Source: Adiantum capillus-veneris (Eukaryota > Streptophyta > Polypodiopsida > Polypodiales > Pteridaceae). From it: a DNA stretch of 64,000 nucleotides. The notes below the pieces were generated by a model, which saw only the letters and a list, made by a program, of their open reading frames with translations, was not told the origin of the DNA and did not search any database. Made by a program: the position numbers and the translations under genes. Location of the stretch: NCBI GenBank assembly GCA_014529385.2, contig CM043947.1:97436036-97500035 (forward strand), given 5' to 3'. Numbering within the stretch: position 1 is the stretch's first letter; every line of letters starts with the position of its first letter. Shown piece by piece: positions 55,716-64,000 of this stretch.

Positions 55716-56610
55716 TGTTGGCGGATACGCCGTGACGGACGTCAGCACAACGAGAACTCACCAAACAAGATTTGTCACCTAAGGACGAAGCTCGACCCGC
55801 AGGCGCGTGGAAGCAAGCATAGGGTGTCCATCTACACTCGACCGACTGTCGACTAATTCCTACAGCGGTCTCTACCCAATGTTTAAGCTACAACCTTCAG
55901 GAGTGCATAAGAAGAGGTTTTCTACAACGCTTCCAAGAGCCAAATACCCATCAAACATTCTCGAAACGCCACAGAACTTGAAGGAGACCCTACTATCACC
56001 AATAGGTTGCTCTCCCTAAGGTCTATGAACCAAAATCCCAACCCTAAACACTTGGTGCAAAATCACGTAGGATGTCTGGCCGAAATCTGTAGGTCGTCGT
56101 TTCCAAAAACTAAAGTGCCTAATGTGTAGCTCTACTCAATGCGAACGCGTGGATATGCTGCAATGCAAAAACGAACAACGTATGCTCACCGAATCACAAG
56201 ATGAAGCTCGTAGGTCGAGCTCACAAAACTGGACCGTACGCCCACAATGTAGGTATCGACGCGTAGCTCTCATCGGGGGCAACACACTGCCCTTCTCAGC
56301 ACTCGATTCCGACCACTGGTGCGCACGTAGCGTCAAGATGAAGCTCTCACTCTCTCTCGTACACAGTACGCTCAGTCATAGACTTCACTTTTTTTAGAAT
56401 GACAAAAGGTTTTTTTTCATTAAGGTCAAAAGTGGTATAAATACCTTACAATCTCAAACCCTAATGTTCCAATTTTAACCATCTACTCAATCTAAATGTC
56501 AAAAACGGGATACAATCTGGAAACTTCTGTAAGCCCCAATATTTACAAAGGTGAAATGTTGGTTTTTCTCAATAAATGAATAATTACAAAAAATAATATT
56601 CCGCCTAGCA
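55716..56610 (-). repeat. Element F 5' LTR (only copy seen)
   Basis: The left edge TGTTGGCGG is fixed by the primer site. The right edge CCTAGCA is inferred from where Tat-4 protease homology resumes. A TATA-like ggtataaatacc is at 56434-56445. A half palindrome (CACGTAGGATGTCT, 56064-56077) of the array family lies inside. No partner LTR is found at the left edge near 37880, so that end of the insert has been lost. Confidence 0.65.
56434..56445 (-). promoter_or_regulatory. TATA-like motif of element F LTR
   Basis: Reads ggtatttatacc on the minus strand, about 165 bp inside the presumed LTR start. Symmetric except at the centre. Confidence 0.45.
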
Positions 56611-59600
56611 ATCATTTTTCATAGGGTGTGTCCAACCGCTAACAAAGGCGAAAGTTATGGTGACCTTTTTTGTTATGCCAGCTAGCCTGGGAGCTTTTTC
56701 TCTCATTTTGGGACGACCTTGGTTGAGAGATGTTGGTGCTGTGCAAGATTGGGGCAAGGGCACAATATGTGTGTGGCAAGAAGGGTGAGAAGAGGGTGTT
56801 TGATATGACTACCGAGAAACCTTTGGCACTAGAAGATGTGAGTGAAAATTATGAACCCGAAGTTACCAGTGAAGACAATTCTCATGAAGATTCAGAAAGT
56901 AGCACTACTTCTAGTTCTAGTGATGAGCGTGAAGTTTCATTTTTACTGCTAGAGGAGGAGAAGAAATAAAACCATGAGGTGCTACAAGTGTCAGGGTATG
57001 TAAACAACTTGAGGAGTTGATGTAGCTTAAACACAAATTTCCAGTGAAGAAGGGGTTGATTCAAAATATGCTAAGTATTGATTTGACACAAGGAGATAGA
57101 AGGGAGTGCTTGAAAATGTTGGACATGTTTCCAATCTTTTTACCAATTCATATCAAGAAATAAGGGGTGTTGCTGGAAACCCTGTGAAGATTGAACTAGT
57201 TGAAGGGGAAAAGCGAGTAAGATAGAAATTAAGAAGGATGGGTAAGGAGCAAATGGATGCTTTCAAGGAAGAGGTGGATAAACTTTTGGATGCAAGGTTC
57301 ATTGTGCCAGTTGATAATGCTGAATGGGTGAGCCTTGTAGTAGTCATTCCAAAGAAAGATGGGCGTTGGAGAGTCTGCATTGATTATAACCCATTAAATG
57401 CATTGACCAAGAAAGATCCTTATTCCTTGCCTTTTATTGATCAACTTTTGGATGCAGTGACTGGCTTTGAAAGATATAGTGTCTTTGATGGTTATTCAGG
57501 GTAATTCCAACTTATCCTTGCTCCTGAAGACCAAAAGAAGACTAGTTTTATCACTCCATGGGGTTGTTTCTGATTTTGCTGCCTTCCTTTTCGGTTGAAA
57601 AATGGGCTTTGGAGATTTTGAAAGAAAGTGGATTGGGTCCTTACCCCGTTTCTTGGAAATTTTATCAAAGGGTTTATAGATGATTTCTATGTGTACAGTT
57701 CACGGAAGGAGCATGTTCAAAATCTTAAAATAACTTTTGCAAGGTATGATGAATGTGGGGGTCAGTTGAACCCTAAGAAATGTCATCAGGTACAGCTAAG
57801 AGTGAAGCTTGTTGGACATGTAATTTTAGAAAATGGGATTGAGGCAGATCCAGAGAAAGTGGAAGCTTTGTTATTGCTGTCATCTCCAAAGGATACAAGA
57901 CAGTTGGCCACTTTCATACAGAAGGTTGAATATCTGTCTCAATTCATACATTTGGCATCACAGTTATTGTATCCATTGCAGCAAGCGGTTAAGAATGATC
58001 CATTGGAGTGGACACATGACTATGAAGATGTTTTTGGCAGAGTTAAAGAAGTTTTGAGTACATTACCTATTATGCAAGCTCTTGATTGGGAAAAGGAGTT
58101 CTATGTTAACTGATCAATTGGAGATGATGCCATTGGGGCTATGTTGTTGCAAAGAGGGAAGGAATCTCAGTATATGAAACCTACTCATTATGCTAGCAGG
58201 GTGAAGACTCCTCATGAAGAAAGAGATTACTTAGAAATTGAATTAGTGATGACCAATATGGTTTATGCTTGTAGACGATTTAGACATTACATATTACAAA
58301 GGTCTTTCGATTTTTTCACTAGTTATTCATTGCTTCCTCAAAAACTGTTTAATAACTCAAATATATCAAAAATAGTGATGAAATGGGTTATTGAACTGCA
58401 AGAATTTCAGGTCACTTTTTTGGTGGAAGAGAGTACTCAAGCTACCCTGGAAGATTACTCACTTATAAAGAGACTCCTATTTTGGTTAAGGAAGAGGTGG
58501 TACAAAGGAAGAAAGTGGAAACTTTTGCCATATTCAATGCTTCACTGCTATACTTTGATGGCTCTTATCAAAGAAGTCATGATGCTACTTTGGGAGGAAT
58601 TGTCATTTATGATGCACAAGAAAATCTTGTAAGGAAACAAGGGCTGAAACTTGATGCAAAAAGTAACAATGAAGCAGAGTATATGGCTCTTGAAGGTGGC
58701 TTGCACATCTGTTTACAGTTGGGAATTAAACATTCACATATCAAAGGAGATGCCTTGTTGATGTGAAGCAGGTATTGGGAGTGTGGAAAACTAAGAATCC
58801 TAAACTGAATAATTTATGCTTCAAGGTGAAATTGTTACTCAAAAAGTTTGAAGCATGGAGTTTTCACATATTGAAAGGTCTCAAAATGAAGAATCTCATG
58901 AAGATGCTCAAGAAATGATCACTTGTGTGTTTGTGCTAAAGGCTAATGCCCCTTTATATAATGGAAGGGAAGTGTTATCAAAGGAGGTGGATTTTTTGTT
59001 GACAGGTGTTTTACTTGAGGGTCTACCATCATCCAAAAACTATCCAAAAGTACAAAATGCTTGATGATGTGCTCTACATGAAGGGAAGTGGTTTAGTATT
59101 ACGTCGTGTACCTTGGAAGGAGGAAATTTATGAGATATTGGAAGAAAATTATGAGGGATCTTGTGGAGGCCATTTTGCCATGAAGATTATGTTACATAAG
59201 ATTTTCCAAGAAGGCTATGTGTGGCCAAGTATTCAACAGGATGCTAACCATTGGTGTAGATCTTGTTTATCTTGTCAGAAAATGGGGAGAATAATTTTGA
59301 AACGTGAGTTACAAAAGACAATTCTAGCTTTTGATGTGTTTAAAAATTGGGGTCTTGATGCTAGTGGACCATTACCCATGACTGGTAAAAGAAATGCTTA
59401 CATTTTGACAGAAGTGGATTATTTGTCACATCGGGCAAAAGCTAAAGCTGCCAAACAGATCACGAGTAAGAAAATGGAAAAATTTGTATATGAACATGTA
59501 TGCTGCAAATCTTGTGTTCCATTGGAACTACTTTCTGATAGGGGACTGGGATTTAGAGGAAAGATGTTTGATTTCTTGTGGGAAAAGCTCAATATAAAGC

Positions 59601-60240
59601 ACAGATATAGTTCTCCTTATTATCCACAATGCAATGGTCTCAATGAAAGGCTCAATGGAGAGTTAGTAAGAATCTTAACAAAGATGATTTAGACACATGG
59701 GAAAACTTGGGATTGAGAGTTGCCTTGTGCATTAAGGGCTTATAGTACATCTATCAAAACAAGCACATGGTTTTCTCCATACCACTTGGTTTATGGGCAA
59801 GGAAGCTTTATTGCCAATTGAAGTGGATATTCCTGCACTTCAATTGTTGTCATTGGGAGATGAAGAGCAAAGCAATACTTGGCAAAAAAGGTTGTTGGAC
59901 TTCCAATGTTTGCAATTGGACAGAGTTTTGGCTTTGAGCTATTATGAAGAAGTGTCAAAGAAATCTCAAATAAAGGCTAATGAGTGTGTGAAAGATAAGG
60001 AGTTGAAAAAGGTGATCTTGTTTTTGATACAATAGTAAGTTGGACAAAACTTTTCAAAAAAAGTTTCAAATTAAATGGGAAGATCCTTTAACTATTGTGA
60101 ACAAGTTTGACAATGGAACATATCAGTTGACAATTTGGGTGGTGTAAAGCATAAGTATCGTGATAATGGCTATAGAATGTTTAGTATGTTTGATGGAAAT
60201 TGTGACAGATGAGATGTTATCAGTGGAGGAAGACAGTGTG
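56611..60240 (+). pseudogene. pol: Tat-4 protease end, RT, RNases H and integrase (decayed)
   Basis: Protease C-part LILGRPWL then an acidic Ser-rich linker; RT N-half at 57238-57504 (CIDYNPLNA), stopped by TAA at 57502; a deletion removes the MPFGL region; RT C-half at 57628-58113 (FIDDFYVYSS); RNase H at 58141-58400; second RNase H at about 58545-58900 (YFDGSYQRS, SNNEAEYMAL); integrase zinc region CRSCLSCQ and core at 59006-59692 (DASGPLP, LSDRGLGF, NGLNERLNG), then more stops. At least six frame changes and several stops. Domain order confirms Tat lineage. It is more diverged from Tat-1 than Tat-2 is. Confidence 0.9.
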
Positions 60241-60329
60241 AAGATATCTAAAAATGTAGGTTTTTGGGAATGAACTACAACATTTGCTCACCCCAGAGAC
60301 CTCTGCTTGTCATGAATGATCAAGAAAGC

Positions 60330-60352
60330 GGGGGGGGGGGGGTGGCAAGCTA
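60330..60352 (+). other. Tat-4 polypurine tract with G13
   Basis: Thirteen consecutive G, then tggcaagcta, immediately before the LTR start TGTCACGC. Confidence 0.75.
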
Positions 60353-61313
60353 TGTCACGCATTTTTTGAGCATAAAGCCTGTAAATCATGCCAAAAATCT
60401 TGCTAACTAGCCTCATGTATATATGTGTACACAGTGCTTCCAATCTTGGGAGTGATCATGTAAAAATTCATGTACAAAGGCTTGGTTTTCTGGGTTTGTT
60501 TACTGGAGTTTTGGATTGTTTGAGTTCCCAAAAAAGGGTTTTTAATAAGTATTTTCAATTGTGCTTTATGCCTTGGAAATTGGACTTGTACGTCATGAGT
60601 TATGTGCGTTCGAAGTGGGCGGTCTCGACATAGAAAGTGGTTGCAACTGCATGCAAGAAAGGCAATTGGGCCAACTTGATGATTTAAATAAGAAATGCTG
60701 AGATTTTAAATTTTTGGAAGTAGCCAAACTAATGGGCTCCAAGTCGTGCTTTACGGCGTCGCATTTGGTGGCCGAAGCTGTGCACTATGCTCCTGGGAAC
60801 TGAGAGGAGGTGGAGCTGAGATTTTTTTGTGGGGAGAGGAGGAAGTTGGAGAAGTGTGGGAGGAGGATGCCATGTGGCACTGAGAAATCCCACATAGGGG
60901 AAAGTGGGCCCCCATTTTTATAGCTGCAACACCTGCAAACAATCCAGAGAGCTCATTTTTGAGCATAAGAGAGGACACCCCCAACTTCAAATGGTCACAT
61001 CTCTCTCATCTTTTATCTATTTTTAGCATATGGATGCTCTACGGACATCTACTCAAGATGAGCTACATCTTTATGTCTTTGGTTTCTCCTAATTTCAAGT
61101 GTGCTTCATGCTAGAAGGGCTCTTCATAAATCTTTACAAATGCTTATCACACAGGTGGTTTCGACGGTATAATATAGGACAGTGATTGGTCTATTATAGG
61201 ATGTATTCTAGTTCTGGGCAGTTTGCTGAGTCATCTGAGAGGGTCGTGTGTGAGGTTTTTTGAAGCCAAGCACTGGGGGCTGGGTTACCCAGTGTGAGGT
61301 GGATTAGGTTGCT
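60353..61313 (+). repeat. Tat-4 3' LTR
   Basis: Partner of 35105-36375, shorter by two deletions. The match ends around GGTGGATTAGGT. It abuts the Copia leader; no clear target duplication is seen. Confidence 0.78.
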
Positions 61314-61725
61314 GGAGTTCCCCTCTACACGCATCCTCTTCGACGACTTTTACCCTTAGGATGTATGACTTTGTGTAGACAGTGGATTGCATCTTATGCG
61401 TCAGGCCGTTGAGGCATTGTTCAGGGTTCAGTCTTGAGACAGATACAGGTTGTGTCATCGCCCAGAGAGGAGACAGTGTATGCTTACAGGACAACATATT
61501 ACAGAGATTTTTTAGATTTGTCACTGGTCAGCTATTTATGATTGTTTTTTGAGCTATCTTTTGGTTCCCAGAGCTCAGTTTACAGGGGAGACTCTGTCAA
61601 AATTTTTTCAAAATACTGACAGTTCCTGAGGAGAGGTGTTCAGCTTGTTGATTACAGCTTGATACTGTGTACAGCGGCCAGTTTACAGGGGAAACTCTGT
61701 CGGATTTTTCTCAGGAGTAAACAGT
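61314..61725 (+). other. Copia 5' LTR end and leader (edges provisional)
   Basis: A primer-site-like ttggttcccagagctc (61561-61576) weakly recalls the iMet site. A 23-bp phrase (CAGTTTACAGGGGARACTCTG) occurs at 61576 and 61679 with one difference, a leader direct repeat. An LTR could start at TGCTGGAG (61314), but with no second copy in the window this is unproven. Confidence 0.4.
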
Positions 61726-64000
61726 TTGGCAGATATGGCATCTTCTCAAAGTGAGACTCTTTACAACATAAAGAAGCTGGATGGCACAAACTTTCCATTC
61801 TGGAAGAAGCAGATTTGGCAGGTTTTGGTGCAGAAAAAACAAGTGAAGCCACTGAAGATCAAAGGGGAGAGACCAGAAGGTATGGCTGAAGATGAGTGGG
61901 AAGAGCTTGACGAGTTAGCTTGTTCCACAATCATGCTGACACTGGCAGAAAATGTTTACTTCAACGTAGCAGAAGAGACTACAACGTATGGCGTATGGCA
62001 AAAGCTATGTGGTATGTACGAGAAACAAAGTGCTGCTTCTCAGATTTACTGGCTCAAGAAATTGGTGGATTTGAAGATGAAGGAATGGACAGCCATGTCA
62101 AATCATCTGAATGAATTTCACACAATTTTCAGTCAGTTAACAGCACAGGAGATAGTCTTTCCAGATTCAGTGAAGGCTATGTTTCTCTTAATCACTTTGC
62201 CAGACAGTTGGGATACTTTTTGTACAGCGTTAAGTAATTCTGTCGCGCCAGAAGGTCTTACAAGTGCCAATGTAGAAGGCAGCTTGCTCACAGAGGAAGT
62301 GAACAGGAAGAACATTGACAAAGGCAAAGGCAATAGTGCTTTGGTCGTTCGAGGGAGACAACAGTTTAAAGAGAAGAAGGGTAAGAAGGCACAAAACCGA
62401 AGTAAGTCTCGTGATTCGAAGTCAAAGGATGACATAGAATGCTACCATTGTGGCAAGAAGGGTCACATGAAGCGAGACTGTACGAAGTGGAAACAAGAAA
62501 AAGGAAAAACGAAGAGTTCTGAGCAAGATGGAAAGAAGAGTTCAGTGAAGATTGAAGAGGTGAATGTCAAAGGATCTGGTTCAGACAGTGATTCTGGTAT
62601 AGCAGCTGGTGACATCTTCCTTACAAGCAATCTTGATTCTGTTTTCTTGACTGCAGAGTATGGACATGCTATGAGTGATTGGATTATCGACTCAGGGGCA
62701 TCTTTACATGTTTCTCCGCACAAAGAGTGGTTTACATCATATGTGGCTACTGAAGATTATGTCAGACTTGGCAATGAGCACGTTTGTGACATACTTGGAG
62801 TGGGAGATGTGCAGTTGAAGTTTCAGAATGGATCTTCTTTATGGCTCAAGAATGTCAGACATGTTCCAGCAATCCGAAAGAGCTTGATTAGTACAGGGAA
62901 GTTGGATGATGCGGGTTATGTGACAGTTTTTGGGAATAGCGCTTGGAAGATCTCCAAAGGTTCGATGACTGTAGCACATGGCATCAAGTCAGGAACTCTG
63001 TACACTTTACATGTTTCAGAGGTTAAAAACCATGTAATTAATGTGATTGAGCAGCCAAGTGTGTCACTGTGGCATCGTAGGTTGGGACATATGTAAAAAA
63101 GAGGAATGGAAATACTTTCTCATTATGGTTATTTGCCTGGATTTTCATTTCAAGATTTTGAGTTTTGTGAGCATTGTGTTTATGGTAAGCAAACACAGGA
63201 ACCGCACAGATCAAAGAGGAATTGTAGGGACGAACGGTTAGCTCTTGTACACAGTGATCTATGCGGACCAATGCCTAGTTTGTCACTAGGGGGAGCAGCG
63301 TACTTTTGTACATTCATAGATGACTATTCTTGCAAAGTATGGGTTTACTTCTTGAAGCACAAGGATGAGGTGCTCAAGGTCTTTAAGACATTCTTGCAGC
63401 TGGTGGAGAATCAGAGTGGTCAGAAGTTGAAGTGCTTGAGAACTGACAATGGTGGAGAGTACGTTTCCAAAGCTTTTCAAGACTTTTGTGAAGCAAAAGG
63501 GATTAAGCGGGAACTTACTGCACCATATAATCCTTCACAGAATGGGGTTGCAGAACGTATGAATAGGACCATACAAGAGAAGGTCAGAAGCATGTTGTCA
63601 AATGCTGAGTTGCCTGATGGATTTTGGGCGGAAGCAGTGGCTACAGCAGTCCATTTGATCAACAAGTCTCCTAGTAGGGTTCTGGATAAGAGTGCAGTGG
63701 CCGAGATGCTATGGACAGGCAAGGCACCTTTGTATAAGCATCTCAGAGTCTTTGGTTGTGAATCTTTTAGCCATATTCCTAAGGAGTTCAGAAATAAGTT
63801 AGAACCAAAGAGCAAGAAGTGTATATTTCTTGGCTACGGAGAATCGGGCGAGATGGGTTACTGGCTTTGGGATCCTGAGTCCAGAAAGCTTATTCGTAGC
63901 AATGATGTGCATTTCAATGAAGCCAAGTTTCACGCTAATCCAAAGAAGACAGAGGAGATCAGAAGAGTTGTCTTCAGGGAAGATGGACCTAGTGATAGCA
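61726..64000 (+). CDS. gag-pol: Copia gag-protease-integrase polyprotein (partial, one TAA)
   Basis: ATG 61726 opens a frame that runs to the window end except for TAA at codon 457 (63094-63096). Gag begins with KLDGTNFPFWKKQIW (Copia gag). Zinc knuckle CYHCGKKGHMKRDC at residues 239-252. Protease DSGASLHV at 322-329. Integrase: WHRRLGHM then CEHC give the HHCC zinc site; D511, D574 and E610 (D-X62-D-X35-E) are the catalytic triad; CIFLGYGESGEMGYWLWDP is the usual post-core block. The TAA sits right after the LGHM motif, where the family usually has MS; TCA to TAA is one change. RT and RNase H lie outside the window. Confidence 0.93.

Larger units (their letters stand above)
35105..61313 (+). 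mobile_element. Tat-4: old Tat-lineage element split by an 18.7-kb nest
   Basis: A related pair of LTRs (35105-36375 and 60353-61313) brackets gag (36420-37300), the first half of protease (to 37880), then the rest of protease, RT, both RNases H and integrase (56610-60240) and a polypurine tract. The two protease halves fit together across the insert: VCVI on the left, TFFVMPASLGAF and LILGRPWL on the right. LTRs differ by many substitutions and by large indels (about 180 bp each), so this is the oldest datable element here. Exact right LTR end is uncertain. Confidence 0.88.
61314..64000 (+). mobile_element. Ty1/Copia retrotransposon, 5' part, continues beyond window
   Basis: Gag, protease and integrase in Copia order (integrase before RT), with the right window edge cutting before RT. 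Only one lesion, a TAA, is visible in 2.3 kb of coding sequence, so the element is younger or better preserved than the neighbouring Tat-4. Confidence 0.9.

Noticed and set aside
56611-60240. Integrated plant pararetrovirus
   Set aside because: Integrase, a second RNase H, LTRs and polypurine tract are present and no movement protein is seen, so it is an LTR retrotransposon.

Overview
The window is repeat-dense plant nuclear DNA. I find no intact host gene. It holds LTR retrotransposons of the Ty3/Gypsy Tat type (second, 'archaeal-like' RNase H between RNase H and integrase, no chromodomain), a Ty3 gag-protease remnant, a Ty1/Copia element cut by the right window edge, gag-bearing fragments without pol, and one CACTA (En/Spm) DNA transposon with spliced genes. 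Two fragments of host origin are visible: a HIPP-type metal-binding gene piece inside the CACTA element and a pentatricopeptide repeat (PPR) pseudogene. The PPR wording recalls the families expanded in ferns, so a large-genome vascular plant, perhaps a fern, is my guess (low confidence).

Layout. 1-596 and 9761 onward: end of an older LTR element (H) whose LTR was split by Tat-1. 597-9760: Tat-1, young, LTRs about 0.3-0.4% different, one in-frame TAG in an otherwise open gag-pol, with three small ORFs ahead of gag. 9761-11975: rest of the H LTR, a GCACTTG-rich repeat tract and an antisense coding remnant. 11976-27523: Tat-2 on the minus strand, gag/protease/RT start deleted; its right LTR is split by the CACTA element at 19329-27016. 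27524-28978: unassigned DNA and the PPR pseudogene. 28979-31740: an LTR with tRNA-iMet primer site and non-coding internal DNA. 31747-34380: minus-strand gag-protease remnant (K). 34444-35104: minus-strand gag fragment. 35105 to about 61313: Tat-4, a decayed plus-strand element whose protease region was split near 37880/56610 by an 18.7-kb nest. The nest holds a coiled-coil ORF, two arrays of a 24-bp palindrome, Tat-3 (41391-48720, minus), and a gag-only minus-strand element F with its LTR at 55716-56610. 61314-64000: 5' part of a Copia element.

Relationships. Order of insertion can be read from the nesting and from LTR divergence: Tat-4 is oldest, then the F-type DNA, then Tat-3 (LTRs about 5% different), Tat-2 (about 1.5%), the CACTA insertion into Tat-2, and Tat-1 (most recent). 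Tat-1 and Tat-2 share an unusual primer-binding site, 4-bp target duplications and a pair of related ~70-residue ORFs just before gag. These paired ORFs and the palindrome arrays are the most interesting undescribed structures here. All coordinates and alignments were read by eye; divergence figures are estimates.
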